Shown here in pieces: positions 17,265-26,967 of a stretch of 64,000 nucleotides of DNA. The position numbers were made by a program, and so were the translations under genes. Source of the stretch: Euzebya sp051004735 (GTDB lineage Bacteria > Actinomycetota > Nitriliruptoria > Euzebyales > Euzebyaceae); the NCBI GenBank assembly GCA_051004735.1, contig JBPCKA010000075.1, positions 1 to 64,000 of the forward strand, written 5' to 3'. The notes beneath the pieces were generated by a model. It was not told where the DNA came from. It saw nothing but the letters and a program-made list of their open reading frames with translations, and searched no databases. The number at the start of each line of letters is the position of its first letter. The first letter of the stretch is position 1.

Positions 17265-18476
17265 TCAGACCAGTCGTTCCAGCAGATCAAAGGCCTCGCG
17301 TTTCAGGTCCTCAACCGCGGTGAGTGTGGCGCGGCGGATCAACGCCTCACGTTCGGGTGAGACGCGGGCCTGCCCCTCCAGGAACTCCCGGGGGCTGGAT
17401 TGGCCGGTGGCCTCCTCCACTCTGCGCAGATAGTCATAGGGCAGTTCGTAGGGGACGTCCTGACCCGTGAGTTCTGCGAAGTAGATGGTCCACGCGCGGG
17501 GCACGACGGTCGCGATCTGATAGCCACCCCCGCCCAGGGCAACCCATTTCCCCCCGGCGTGCCGGTGCGCCAGGCCGTGTAGCCGTTTGGCCAGCGAGAG
17601 GTAGTCGTCGGTGGTCAGCGCCAGATGGGCCAGCGGGTCGGTCATGTGGGTGTCGCAGCCCAGTTGGGTCACCAGCACCTCTGGGTCGAACGCATCCAGG
17701 GCCACCGGCACGACGCTGTCGAACGCATCGAGGTATACCTCGCCGGTGGTGGCCATGGGCAAGGCGACGTTCAGCGAGGTCCCTCGGGCATCCCCGGTAC
17801 CGATCTCATGAGCGAACCCGGTGCCGGGGAACAGTGTCTGACCCGACTCGTGCAACGAGATCGTCAGCACCCGCGGATCGTCATAGAAGAAGGTCTGCAC
17901 CCCGTCGCCGTGGTGGGTGTCGACATCGACATAGGCGATGCGGTTGACCCCGTTGGCCAACAGCCAGGCGATGGCCGCCGCCGGATCGTCATAGACGCAG
18001 AACCCGGCGGCCCGGTTGGGCATGGCGTGGTGCAGTCCCCCGGCGGGGTTGAACGCATGGCTGACCTGCCCCTCCCACACGGCCTTGGCGGCAGCCACCG
18101 ACGCACCGCACACCTCCAGGGACGCCTGGTGCATGCCGGCAAACACGGGGGTGTCGCCGGGACCAAGTCCGAAGCGCATATCCCCACCCGGTACAGGGTT
18201 GGCGGACAGGCGCATCACCGCATCCACGTAGTCGGGGGTGTGCAGGGTCAGCACGTCATCGACGGTGAACGGCTGGCGGGGCAGGGTCAGGACGCCCTCC
18301 CCCCGATCCAGACCGCAGGCGCGGATCAGATCGACGGTGAGTTGAACCCTGATCGGCTTCAGCGGATGGTCAGGGCCGAAGTCATAGTGCAGTCCATCGT
18401 CGTTCCAGATCAGCGCGGTCTGTGTTGTGCTGGCCGTCACCGGCGTCGTGGGTGGAGTCGGCACGTGTTCAGCCAT
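17265..18476 (-). CDS. acuC: AcuC-like class I deacetylase (histone deacetylase family)
   Basis: Zinc hydrolase that removes acetyl groups from protein lysines; bacterial AcuC deacetylates acetyl-CoA synthetase. The metal site is visible in DVDTHHGDGVQ (about residue 180) and GCDTHMTDPLAH, with the catalytic His pair and the transition-state Tyr in ALGGGGYQ. Substrate loop GGLHHAMPNRAAGFCVYDD is also typical. The protein is 403 residues from the ATG at 18476; the frame is open to 18497 but that adds only seven residues. Confidence 0.92.
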   Translation of the reverse strand: MAEHVPTPPTTPVTASTTQTALIWNDDGLHYDFGPDHPLKPIRVQLTVDLIRACGLDRGEGVLTLPRQPFTVDDVLTLHTPDYVDAVMRLSANPVPGGDMRFGLGPGDTPVFAGMHQASLEVCGASVAAAKAVWEGQVSHAFNPAGGLHHAMPNRAAGFCVYDDPAAAIAWLLANGVNRIAYVDVDTHHGDGVQTFFYDDPRVLTISLHESGQTLFPGTGFAHEIGTGDARGTSLNVALPMATTGEVYLDAFDSVVPVALDAFDPEVLVTQLGCDTHMTDPLAHLALTTDDYLSLAKRLHGLAHRHAGGKWVALGGGGYQIATVVPRAWTIYFAELTGQDVPYELPYDYLRRVEEATGQSSPREFLEGQARVSPEREALIRRATLTAVEDLKREAFDLLERLV

Positions 18477-18516
18477 GGCCGACCACCCTAACCACAAGTC
18501 TGTGGCGGCGTGGCCC

Positions 18517-21500
18517 TCAGCCCGGCCCCAGCCGCAGCCCGGTCAGGATCTGGTCGTCGATGACCGCCGACCCGCCTGCCACCCTGAGGCGCAGCGGGGC
18601 CCGGGATGAGATGGCCTGCTCTAGCTCCGGGGTCAGCCCCTCCGGCGGCGTCAGCAACACCGCGGCTCCCGTTGCCGCGGCTGCCAACGAGTCGGGGAAG
18701 TCCCGGGCCGTGACCAGCCATAGTTCATCGTCCGGACCCGCTGCCTGCATGATGGCGATCGCGGTGTCGATCCGCGTTGAGCCGGCCAGTCGTTGCGTGG
18801 TTGCACCGCTGATGGCGGCAGCCTCGACCAGGGTCTGTGTGCTGATCGCCGTCTCACCGCCCAACGCAACGATGGTCGAGGGATCAAGGCCTGACAGCGC
18901 CTCAGCGGTTTCCAGCGGCACTCGCTGGGGATCGACCAGCAGGATCGGAGCGCCCAGACTGGCGGCGTACGACGCCCCGGCCAGCGCATCAAAGGGGGAT
19001 CCGGCCGTTGCCAGGACCACGGTGGACACGGTGCCGCTACCGGCGATGGCGGCAGCGGTGCCATAGCGACTGGACCCCTGCACACGGGTGACGCTCGGGC
19101 GACCGCCGGAGCTCTGGACCGCCTGGTCGACCGCTGTCTGACTGACCGCGGTTGGCCCGCCCACGACGAGGAGTGTGGTGGGCGACAACGCTTCGATCTG
19201 TATCTGGCTGGTCGAGGGAAGAGCCTCGGGTCGGGTCAACACCAGCCTGGCGGAGGGGTCGGCGGCCACCATCGCCGCGGCCGTCAGCGCGTCGGGGAAG
19301 TCCTCGCCCGAGGCCAGGACCACGGTGGTGCCCGATGTCTGGTCGGCCAACGCTGTTGGCACCGTGGTGCTGATGGCGGCTGCGGTGGCATACCGCTCTG
19401 GCCCGGCGTGCCGGGTCAGGGCGGGAAGTGGGATGGTCCAGGCACCTCGTCCATAGGTTGCGATGGTCAACTGCCGGGTCGAGGGGCGCCAGTCCAGGTC
19501 CATCACCGGTGCCTGAGGCAGGTCAGAGCCAACCCGTCGCCAGACCGGGGTGACCAGATCGAAGGCCACGAAGACGCCGACGTCGGTGGCGGCCACCAAC
19601 GTGGCCGACCCCGGTTCATCATCGACCAGGACCAGATCATTGACCGGTGCCTGGGGCAATCCCTCACCGATTGTGGTCACGTTGGGCCCGTCGGCCACCA
19701 GCACCTGCGGTGCGTCATCACCGGACCGGTAGCCGGAGGTCCCGATCAACAGTCGACCATCGCGCACGAATGTGAGGGAGGTCACCCACCTCTGCCCATC
19801 CACCAGTCGGTCCCAGGTAACGCCGTTGTCGTCGCTACGCCATACCAGACCGTCATCGGTTCCGACGGCCAGTGAACGGTCGGCCTCGGTGTCCCCGGTC
19901 TGCAGAGCCATGGCCGCAAGGGTGGTGATCGTGCCGAAGGGATAGTCGGGGTCGGGAGATGAGCCCCGGGTGAGGTCGGGGGAGACCTGCTGCCAGGTGC
20001 TGCCGTCGTCATCGGAACGGTGAACGGTCTCACCCGCGTACAGCAGCGAATCGGGCTGGTCCGGAAGCCGGATCAGCGGGGCGTGCCAGGCCTGTCGTCG
20101 GGTCGACGGTGTCCGGAGCAACCGGGTGGAGTTGCCAAAGTTGTCGGAGATCTGGCAACGGCCGTACTGGCCGCACAGGATGACCTCCTGGGTGCGGTCC
20201 GGATGGGTCAGCACGCGGGTGCCGTCACCGCAGTTTGAGGACGGCCCCCACTCCTGCGGTGCTCCGCGGGTTAGCAGGCAGCCGACGTCCTGGAACCCAC
20301 CGACCAGCGCGGCCGGCGGCGGGGACCCCTCAGCCGCTGCGGCCCCGGTCTCAAGGACGCTGGTTGCGACGCTGTACAGCTGGGTGAAGGGTTGGTTGTC
20401 GGTGGCCCGCCAGGTCAGCGAGCGACCGCCCTGATCAGAGACATACATGCCGCCGTCGGTGGCCAGATAGGCACGCTGTGGATCCTCGGGATCCCAGAGC
20501 AGGTCATGATGGTCGGCGTGAACGGCGGCGTCGGTTGAAAATGTGACACCGCCGTCGGTTGACTCCAACAGGGCCAACCCGGGGACCAGCACCCGATCAG
20601 GATCATCGGGAGCAGGGAACACCTTGCCGTACCACCACGCGAAGATGAACTGGGTCGGGGCATAGATCGGCGAGTCATCCACCCGTGTCCAGTTCACACC
20701 CCCGTCATCGCTGCGCCACAACCCGCCGGCTCGGCCGTCGCCGCGGGTGACCACGGCATAGACCCGGGCCGGGTCGGCCGGTGAGAACGCGACCGCAATC
20801 CGTCCCGAGTCGGCGGCAAAGCCGGGCAGTTCTCCGCCGACCGGTTGCCAGGTGTCCCCACTGTCGCGGGAGGAGTACAACCCCGACCCCGGTCCGCCGT
20901 ACAGCCGTTGACCGGGTGTGCGGGTGCGATCCCACATCGCGGCCAGCAGATGGTCGGGGTCGGCGGGGTCGATGGCCAGGTCGGCCCCACCCGCGGTCGG
21001 TGTGGCCGGGCCAAGGATCAGCCGCCAGCTACGGCCGGCGTCCAGGCTGCGGAAGATGCCACGTTGTCCTCCTCCGGCGAACAGGTCCCCGCCAGCGGCG
21101 AGAAACACCACGTCGGGGTTCACCGGATGGGGTTCGATCCGGGCCACCGCACCGGAGTTGGCCAGCCCGACGTGGGTCCACGTCGCGCCCTCATCGGTGG
21201 AGCGGTACACGCCGTTGCCCCCATAGGTCAACGACCCACCACCCCCGTTGGCCTCGCCGGTGCCGACCAACACGATCCCCTCGGCCGTCACTGCCACGGC
21301 TCCGATTGCCGGTGTCAGATCGGGTGGCCACGCCGGCTGCAGGGTGGCGCCCTCATCGGTTGAGGCCCACAGTCCCCCTGATGCGGCTGCGGCATAGACC
21401 GTGCCGTCGGGGGCCAGGGCCAGGTCGGTCAGCCGTCCGCCGATGTTGCGGGGCCCTCGCTCCTGCCACGGGTGCAGGGAGGCCAACGGCGAGGTTGCGA

Positions 21501-21729
21501 CCGAGGCCGCCTGGCTCAGGGCAGCTGAATAGACCTGTGGGTCAGACGCCGATTCGCGGGCGGCCCACAATCCCTCCCCCGGTTCGCCGGCCGGGCCCAT
21601 GCGAGCCAGCGGTGTGACGCGGTCGTGTGTTGTGCCCTGGGTGGTGAAGGTCCCCGACACCACCAGCACGGTGATGATCGCAACGGCTTTCCCCGCGTGC
21701 CCCCATGTCGTGACTGCAGCCATGTTCAC
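18517..21729 (-). CDS. Secreted BNR/sortilin-type beta-propeller protein with CWB2 anchors
   Basis: A 1,070-residue extracellular protein. An N-terminal signal segment (AVAIITVLVVSGTF) is followed by about 680 residues of BNR/Asp-box repeats (for example GLWASTDEGATLQPAW, GVYRSTDEGATWTHV, GIFRSLDAGRSWRLI, GLYSSRDSGDTWQPV, GLWRSDDGGVNWTRV), the pattern of sialidases and VPS10/xyloglucanase propellers. From about residue 770 to the end are three CWB2 units (RHAGPERYATAAAI; RVQGSSRYGTAAAI; RLAGSTRIDTAIAI). GTG at 21729 lies 5 bases after a TAGGCT box, so the transcript may be leaderless; ATG at 21723 is the alternative. Substrate is unknown. Confidence 0.88.
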   Translation of the reverse strand: MNMAAVTTWGHAGKAVAIITVLVVSGTFTTQGTTHDRVTPLARMGPAGEPGEGLWAARESASDPQVYSAALSQAASVATSPLASLHPWQERGPRNIGGRLTDLALAPDGTVYAAAASGGLWASTDEGATLQPAWPPDLTPAIGAVAVTAEGIVLVGTGEANGGGGSLTYGGNGVYRSTDEGATWTHVGLANSGAVARIEPHPVNPDVVFLAAGGDLFAGGGQRGIFRSLDAGRSWRLILGPATPTAGGADLAIDPADPDHLLAAMWDRTRTPGQRLYGGPGSGLYSSRDSGDTWQPVGGELPGFAADSGRIAVAFSPADPARVYAVVTRGDGRAGGLWRSDDGGVNWTRVDDSPIYAPTQFIFAWWYGKVFPAPDDPDRVLVPGLALLESTDGGVTFSTDAAVHADHHDLLWDPEDPQRAYLATDGGMYVSDQGGRSLTWRATDNQPFTQLYSVATSVLETGAAAAEGSPPPAALVGGFQDVGCLLTRGAPQEWGPSSNCGDGTRVLTHPDRTQEVILCGQYGRCQISDNFGNSTRLLRTPSTRRQAWHAPLIRLPDQPDSLLYAGETVHRSDDDGSTWQQVSPDLTRGSSPDPDYPFGTITTLAAMALQTGDTEADRSLAVGTDDGLVWRSDDNGVTWDRLVDGQRWVTSLTFVRDGRLLIGTSGYRSGDDAPQVLVADGPNVTTIGEGLPQAPVNDLVLVDDEPGSATLVAATDVGVFVAFDLVTPVWRRVGSDLPQAPVMDLDWRPSTRQLTIATYGRGAWTIPLPALTRHAGPERYATAAAISTTVPTALADQTSGTTVVLASGEDFPDALTAAAMVAADPSARLVLTRPEALPSTSQIQIEALSPTTLLVVGGPTAVSQTAVDQAVQSSGGRPSVTRVQGSSRYGTAAAIAGSGTVSTVVLATAGSPFDALAGASYAASLGAPILLVDPQRVPLETAEALSGLDPSTIVALGGETAISTQTLVEAAAISGATTQRLAGSTRIDTAIAIMQAAGPDDELWLVTARDFPDSLAAAATGAAVLLTPPEGLTPELEQAISSRAPLRLRVAGGSAVIDDQILTGLRLGPG

Positions 21730-21759
21730 CGCGGAGCCTACTGAGTACTGTGATCAACC

Positions 21760-22470
21760 ATGGACATCAGTTTCTGTACCCTTGAGGACGTGGACCAGCA
21801 GCACGGCTGTGTGGTGGTCATCGACGTCCTACGAGCCTTCACCACCTCCGCCGTGGTGCTGGCGGCCGGGGCCGACCCCTACCACCTGGTGGCCACGTTG
21901 GATCAGGCCTACGCGTTACGGCGCGCCGACCCGGCGATACGGCTGCTGGGCGAGGTGGACGGGATCACCGCCGAGGGCTTTGATTACGGCAATTCCCCCA
22001 CGGCGATCTCTGGCGTCGACTTCACGGGCGTGGAGGTTGCCCACCGTTCCTCGGCAGGAACACAAGGTGTGGCTCGAGCCACCTCGGCCAATCGCGTGCT
22101 GACCACCAGCTTCGCGGTCGCCCGCGCCACGGCTGCGGCGATCGCGGGTGAATCCCGGGTCAGCTTCTGCGTCACCGGTGCCCACAGCGGGCGTGACGGT
22201 GAGGAGGACCGGGCGTGTGGGGACTACATCGCGGCACTGCTGAAACAGGACGGACCGGTCGACCCCTCCCCCTATCTGGGTCGCGTCACCCGATCGACTG
22301 CGGCAGCTTTGTTCCTGGCCGACGACAACCCCGATCTGCCGGTAGCCGACCTTCCTTTTGCCCAGATCATCGACCGCTACGACTTCGCCATGCAGGCGCG
22401 AGCCAGTAGCGGCCACCACCTCTTGACAGCAATCCGCGGAATCCCGTCACGATCCCAGGAATCACCATGA
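21760..22470 (+). CDS. comB: 2-phosphosulfolactate phosphatase family protein (ComB-like)
   Basis: The family hydrolyses (R)-2-phospho-3-sulfolactate, second step of coenzyme M synthesis in archaea; many bacteria have it without making coenzyme M. The signature VVVIDVLRAFTTSAVVLAAG, the GEVDGITAEGFDYGNSP loop and RSSAGTQGVARA are all present over 236 residues. The gene is divergent from the BNR protein with only 30 bases between starts. The true substrate in this organism is uncertain; the downstream cysH region gives only a loose sulfur link. Confidence 0.85.
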   Translation: MDISFCTLEDVDQQHGCVVVIDVLRAFTTSAVVLAAGADPYHLVATLDQAYALRRADPAIRLLGEVDGITAEGFDYGNSPTAISGVDFTGVEVAHRSSAGTQGVARATSANRVLTTSFAVARATAAAIAGESRVSFCVTGAHSGRDGEEDRACGDYIAALLKQDGPVDPSPYLGRVTRSTAAALFLADDNPDLPVADLPFAQIIDRYDFAMQARASSGHHLLTAIRGIPSRSQESP

Positions 22471-22516
22471 GCCCATCGCCGCCGAGGATTGACGACCGTG
22501 CGCTGCTCGCGGCTGT

Positions 22517-22801
22517 TTATGCGGTCGGCGCCAGGCTGTCAGGAAGGTCAAAGGCCAGGTCTGCCAGGTGGCCGACGCAGCAGCGGTGGCCGTCCAGGTG
22601 GCCGGGGAGTTCCTGCTCGACAGCGGCCCGCAAGGAGATGACCCGCGTGGTGGCGTCCTGTCCCAGCAGACCCACCGTGTCCACGTCATCCAATGCGATA
22701 GCAACCGAACGACGGCAGCACGCGAACACTGGGCTGCCGTCGCGCCACGCCTGATCGAATTCGGCTAGTAATGAGTCGCGGACTGGTGCGTTGGTGGTCA
22801 T
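22517..22801 (-). CDS. Hypothetical protein with paired cysteines
   Basis: A 94-residue frame with a reasonable ribosome-binding site (AGGAAG 5 bases before the ATG). Two Cys pairs stand out (VFACCRRSV at about residues 25-33 and GHRCCVGHLADL near 71-82), and the middle (VAIALDDVDTVGLLGQD) is strand-like. No family recognised. It runs in the same direction as proC but more than 500 bases downstream of it, so it is probably separate. Confidence 0.45.
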   Translation of the reverse strand: MTTNAPVRDSLLAEFDQAWRDGSPVFACCRRSVAIALDDVDTVGLLGQDATTRVISLRAAVEQELPGHLDGHRCCVGHLADLAFDLPDSLAPTA

Positions 22802-23340
22802 CGGGCTTCCTGTCCAGATCGTCTGGTTTGCAAAGGTACCTGTGGAACGTGCAGGGGCAACGCTTCCATCCCCATGACACTCAGGCAGTTGGCAATCTGT
22901 AATGCAAATACCTTGACTTGACTGCTCCTGGCAGGTAGTCGCCTGCGAATCCGGGTTGACGCGCGCGCGACTGGTTGGGCGTTAGGGCTATTTGTTTCTT
23001 GGACTCGTTGTCCTCGGAAATGATCCATGGGGTTGGGCGTGACGCTGCCCGCATCGCCCAGCACGTGCACACACGACTCTTACAGAACGACTACCCGGCC
23101 GTATCACGGGAGGATTCCGCGGCGTCCATGGGTTGAGCCCCACATGCTGCTGCATCCTCCCGCCCGACCAATTGGCCCGTCTGAGGGGGCGGTCCAACTG
23201 GAGGGCGGGATGGCTGCAGTCAGCATTCAGCAGACGGTGGGCAGGGGCGTAGGTGACCTCGTAGTAGCGCTGGGGAATCGGCCGAAGTCATACACCCGGG
23301 GGACCTGCCCGGTCGCGCCCAGCGGATCGTCATTCATGCG
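22802..23340. other. 539-base gap without a supportable gene
   Basis: Frames here are short and read as noise. The GC content falls locally (22895-22920 and 22985-23025), which is promoter-like. On the minus strand about 23190-23300 one frame reads PQRYYEVTYAPAHRLLNAD, which looks protein-like, but it has no start and no recognised family. It may be a decayed gene. Confidence 0.3.
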
Positions 23341-24186
23341 TTACTCCGCGCCCAGTTCCTTGGAGCGCAGCATGGCGGCCTCGATGGCGTTGAGGAAGGC
23401 CGCGCGGACCCGTTGCTCCTCAAGAACCCGGATCGCTGCGATGGTGGTCCCGCCCGGTGAGGTGACAGACTCCCGCAGTTCCACGGGATGACGACCGGTG
23501 TCGCGCAGCATCATCGCGCTGCCCATCATGGTCTGCACGATCAACTCGGTCGACACGTCCCGTGGCAGTCCCAGCAGAATGCCGGCGTCGATCATGGCTT
23601 CGGCCAGCAGGAAGAAGTAGGCGGGCCCGGACCCTGACAGGGCCGTCACCGCGTCCAGGTCCCCCTCCGGCAGGCGAACCACCCGTCCGACCTGACTCAG
23701 GAAGTTCTCGGCCAACAGCAGATGGGACTCCTCGGCATGGGCGCCCGGACTGATGGCACTCATGGCCTCATCCACCAACACCGGGACGTTGGACATGACC
23801 CGGACGACAGGGACTTCACCCAACGCCTTCTCAAAGCGTTTGGTCGGCGCGCCCGCGACAACCGAGATCACAGGTTCCCCGGCATGGATGTGACCGGCGA
23901 TCTGATCGAACAGCCCGTCCAGGCTCTGCGGCTTGACGGCGATGACCACGATGTCGGCCCAGTCCGCCACGGCGGCAGAGTCGGTGGACACCTCGATGCC
24001 GTGTCCCTGGGTCAGCAACGCCGCACGGGTCTCGTGCCGGACGGTGGCCCGAACCTGATCAGTGGTGACGGCACCGCTGCGAAGCAGGCCGGACAGCAAG
24101 GCTTCGCCAAGCCGTCCCGCGCCCAGGATGCCGACGCGCCCCTGAATCGGGGTAGGTGCGGCGTTGTCCTGGCCTTGAATGGTCAT
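23341..24186 (-). CDS. proC: Pyrroline-5-carboxylate reductase
   Basis: Last step of proline synthesis: NAD(P)H-dependent reduction of 1-pyrroline-5-carboxylate. The 281-residue protein has the Rossmann motif VGILGAGRLGEALLSGL, IVVIAVKPQ, VVRVMSNVPVLV and the P5CR signature ALSGSGPAYFFLLAEAMIDAG with SVTSPGGTTIAA. RBS AAGGA lies 6 bases before the ATG. Last gene of the mshA-ybjN-proC operon (12 bases after the previous stop). Confidence 0.95.
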   Translation of the reverse strand: MTIQGQDNAAPTPIQGRVGILGAGRLGEALLSGLLRSGAVTTDQVRATVRHETRAALLTQGHGIEVSTDSAAVADWADIVVIAVKPQSLDGLFDQIAGHIHAGEPVISVVAGAPTKRFEKALGEVPVVRVMSNVPVLVDEAMSAISPGAHAEESHLLLAENFLSQVGRVVRLPEGDLDAVTALSGSGPAYFFLLAEAMIDAGILLGLPRDVSTELIVQTMMGSAMMLRDTGRHPVELRESVTSPGGTTIAAIRVLEEQRVRAAFLNAIEAAMLRSKELGAE

Positions 24187-24198
24187 ATCGAGTCCTTG

Positions 24199-24699
24199 TC
24201 AACTGATCGGATTGCGACCCAGGCCTGCGCTGTGGCGCCAGGCCTGCTCACGTTCGATGTATCCCGCGAAGCCCAGTCGAAGCGCCGCGTTGTAGGTCTC
24301 ATCGGCAATGTTCAGCAGAGCACCTGCGATGCGGTCCATCTCTCCGGCGGTGACTGCCCTCAGAGGCACCACACCAACGATCATGATGTCACCCGAGTCA
24401 TACACGCAGAACCGCAGTAGGTAGGTGCGCTGGTTGCGGGTCAGCAACAGTCGATACAGCAGGTCGGCGTTTTCATCAGGCGCCCGCATGAAATGGGATT
24501 CAACGATCAGCGTCTGGTCCCCGACTCCGAGGACCATGCCGATGGTCCGCTTGTTCTCACCGGTTAGGACGGTGGACCACGCCGCGTCTGTCTCCTGCCG
24601 CACGTCCAGATCTTTCTGACTGTCAACCCAGGCCTGGATCGCCGCGATCGCGTCCTGACGTACGGACTGCTCATCAGGGCGTGGCATGGCCCCGATCAT
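24199..24699 (-). CDS. YbjN-domain protein
   Basis: The 166-residue protein has the YbjN fold pattern (TVLTGENKRTIGMVLGVGD, LIVESHFMRAP, LLTRNQRTYLLRFCVYDSGDIMIVG). YbjN proteins resemble type III secretion chaperones; their biochemical role is unsettled. In mycobacteria the orthologue (Rv0487) also follows mshA. The ATG at 24699 overlaps the mshA stop (ATGA); ATG at 24687 is a possible alternative start. Translation is probably coupled to mshA. Confidence 0.85.
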   Translation of the reverse strand: MIGAMPRPDEQSVRQDAIAAIQAWVDSQKDLDVRQETDAAWSTVLTGENKRTIGMVLGVGDQTLIVESHFMRAPDENADLLYRLLLTRNQRTYLLRFCVYDSGDIMIVGVVPLRAVTAGEMDRIAGALLNIADETYNAALRLGFAGYIEREQAWRHSAGLGRNPIS

Positions 24700-25976
24700 G
24701 CTCCCTTTGCGACCAGATGGCGTGAGCCGGCGACGTGTGCGTATACCTCGATCGTCTTGGTGACCGTGGCCTCCCATGAGAAAGCCGAGGCACGACGCAG
24801 CCCGCGGACAGAGGCCGCGGCAGCAACATCGGGATCGGTGAGGTAGGGCCTGACCGCAGCGGCGAATGTCCCTGGGTCATGGACTGACACCAGGGTTCCG
24901 CCTCCCTCCTCGCCTGCCTGCACACCCAAGGCATGCCGCAGCCCACCGACGTCGGTGGCCACCACAGGGGTCCCGCACGCTTGGGCCTCCAAGGCCACCA
25001 GACCGAAGCTCTCGCTGTGACTGGGCATCAGGACCACGTCAGCCGCGCGGTACAGCGCAGCCAGTTCCTCGTGCGCTCGGGGAGCCAGGAAGCCGACGTC
25101 CTCTGCCACACCCAGTTCGGCGGCCAGCGCCATGAGACCTGGCTGATCGACAACTCCCGGACCGTTTCCGCTGGGTCCCCCAACCAGTACCAGCCGGACG
25201 CGGGGCTCCCCCGGGCGGCTGGTCCGTTTCAACTCTGCCAGTGTCCGCACCGCGGTGTCGGGGGCCTTCAGCGGCTGGAGCCGCCCCACGAACAAGATGA
25301 TCTTGCAGTCACCGCGAGGGTTCAGCAGGTCAGCTGTCCACGCTCGGTCGGCCCGCGGGTTGAAAACCTCCAGGTCAACGCCGGGCTCGACCACGTGGAC
25401 CTGGCTGGCTCCCATCTGGCGGCGCAGAAACGTGCTCTCCTGTGGACTGGGGGCGATGATCGCATCCGCGTCCACCGCGATCCGGCTCTCTGCCGCCAGT
25501 CGCAGCGGTGACTCGGGTGTGTCGCCCGGAGCCAGCGTGGCGTTTTTCTGTCGCGCCAGCGTGTGAAACGTCTGAATCAGCGGCGTGCCCAGACGTCGGC
25601 GTGCGCGTGCGCCGACCCATCCACCCATCCAGTAGTGGCCATGGAACACCTGGATCTGGTCCGCGGCCGGGTGCGCGGCCAGACCCAGATAAAACGCGCA
25701 CAGGTGGGTCGCCAACTCCGACTTGCGGGCATCCAGTGGGCCCGCCTCGATGTGGTGCACGGAAAGTCCGGGCATGACCGGCACGGTTGCGGGGATGTCT
25801 GCCGAGGGACGGCGGGTGAAGACATCGACCTGGATGCCCCTGGCGGCCAGCCCTCGCGCGACGTTGTCGACATAGACATTCAGCCCGCCCGCGTCACCGC
25901 TGCCGGCCTGGGCTAACGGCGAGGTATGGACTGCGATCAGTCCTACCCGCTGAATCGTCCCAAAGGAGGTGGTCAT
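24696..25976 (-). CDS. mshA: D-inositol-3-phosphate glycosyltransferase (mycothiol synthesis)
   Basis: GT4 enzyme that joins GlcNAc from UDP-GlcNAc to inositol phosphate, first step of mycothiol. Features: N-terminal acceptor loop HTSPLAQAGSGDAGGLNVYV, FHGHYWMGGWVG, the inter-domain VGRLQPLKAPDTAV, and the donor site PSHSESFGLVALEAQACGTPVVAT with its E-x7-E. 427 residues from ATG at 25976. The presence of mshD at 41 kb confirms mycothiol production. First gene of the mshA-ybjN-proC operon. Confidence 0.94.
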   Translation of the reverse strand: MTTSFGTIQRVGLIAVHTSPLAQAGSGDAGGLNVYVDNVARGLAARGIQVDVFTRRPSADIPATVPVMPGLSVHHIEAGPLDARKSELATHLCAFYLGLAAHPAADQIQVFHGHYWMGGWVGARARRRLGTPLIQTFHTLARQKNATLAPGDTPESPLRLAAESRIAVDADAIIAPSPQESTFLRRQMGASQVHVVEPGVDLEVFNPRADRAWTADLLNPRGDCKIILFVGRLQPLKAPDTAVRTLAELKRTSRPGEPRVRLVLVGGPSGNGPGVVDQPGLMALAAELGVAEDVGFLAPRAHEELAALYRAADVVLMPSHSESFGLVALEAQACGTPVVATDVGGLRHALGVQAGEEGGGTLVSVHDPGTFAAAVRPYLTDPDVAAAASVRGLRRASAFSWEATVTKTIEVYAHVAGSRHLVAKGA

Positions 25977-26140
25977 ACGTGGTGAAGGGTCCGCTATGTG
26001 AGTGACGGCTTGGGCTGGCAAGTCTGCCGACCCGTTGTTGGTGCGGCAGCACGGCTGCACCAGCGTAGTCGTCGCGCCGCAGCAAGCAGCGCGGAGTCCG
26101 CGCAGGCAGACGCCGCCTGACCTCCTTACGCCCTACACAC

Positions 26141-26178
26141 GCCGAACCCCACCGCGGCGGGTAGCGGTGGGGTTTGGC
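26141..26178 (-). terminator. Strong hairpin terminator
   Basis: Arms at 26141-26155 and 26164-26178 pair over 15 positions (one G.T) around an 8-base loop; the core AACCCCACCGC pairs perfectly with GCGGTGGGGTT. It lies downstream of the HbhA-like gene and could also stop transcription in the other direction. There is no U tract, which is common in actinobacteria. The rest of 25977-26307 holds no supportable gene. Confidence 0.7.
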
Positions 26179-26307
26179 GATGTGTGGTTCGTGGCCCACC
26201 ACGACGGTGAGTCCGATCACGCTGCACGTCCCTGGAGGGCATCGGGGTCGTGCGTGGTGATCGGCCGATGGGAATGTGGCGGCCGGGAGGTGGCTTCGTG
26301 ACTAGCC

Positions 26308-26892
26308 TTAGGCGGAGCGGCGGTTGCCGATGCGACCGGTGGCGCCTTCGATGGCGTTTTGGCCCAGTTCGACGGCCTTGCGGATGCTGGTGACCGCACC
26401 CTTGACCTGACTGCGAGCGTTGTCGGTCTGCGACATCGCCCTTTTGGTGGCGGGTGCCTGGGTGATCGATTTGACGACCTTGCGGCCGCGTGTGGCGTAG
26501 GAGTCGAACTCCTTGCGGACAGTCTCGAAGCTGCTGTTCAGCTCCGCCTGCAACTTCGCGGGGGCTTCCTTCACGAAGGTCTGGGCCTTGGCCGGGGCGA
26601 CCTTGACCAGTTCCGCAGTCTTCTCCGCACGCTGCTTGCGCGCAGTCTCAAGACGCTGCGGCAGAACCCGCGCGATCTCGACGGCATAGTCGCCGGCGCC
26701 CAGGGTGGCGTAGGCCGAGTCGGTGACGACAGCCTTGACGTCCAGGGACCCGAGGGTCAGGCCGGCGTCGGACTTCTTGGCCGTGCTGGTCTTGGTGGCG
26801 CTGGTCTTGGTGGCGCTGGTCTTGGTGGTCGCAGCCTTGGTGATGCGGGTGGAGGCGGGAACCTTCTTGGCGGTCTTCTTGGCCGTGGCCAT
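26308..26892 (-). CDS. hbhA: HbhA-like heparin-binding, histone-like protein
   Basis: The N-terminus is Lys/Ala/Thr-rich with a tandem KTSATKTSATKTST repeat, followed by a helical, coiled-coil-prone region (ETARKQRAEKTAELVKV, APAKAQTFVKEAPAKLQ). Mycobacterial HBHA carries its Lys-rich heparin-binding repeats at the C-terminus; here the Lys-rich block is at the front, so the topology differs. An AAGGAG box lies 8 bases before the ATG. It directly follows an XRE regulator, as Rv0475 follows Rv0474. Possible roles are nucleoid or surface polyanion binding. Confidence 0.75.
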   Translation of the reverse strand: MATAKKTAKKVPASTRITKAATTKTSATKTSATKTSTAKKSDAGLTLGSLDVKAVVTDSAYATLGAGDYAVEIARVLPQRLETARKQRAEKTAELVKVAPAKAQTFVKEAPAKLQAELNSSFETVRKEFDSYATRGRKVVKSITQAPATKRAMSQTDNARSQVKGAVTSIRKAVELGQNAIEGATGRIGNRRSA

Positions 26893-26967
26893 AGCATTTT
26901 CTCCTTGGGTGGAACTATCCCTTGACGGGACAGGGGGATATTTCGGGTCAGATTGGATGGCTGGGAT

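Noticed and set aside
22988..23197. Minus-strand 69-codon frame
   Set aside because: No RBS, no motif and a composition like random high-GC DNA; noted only as gap.
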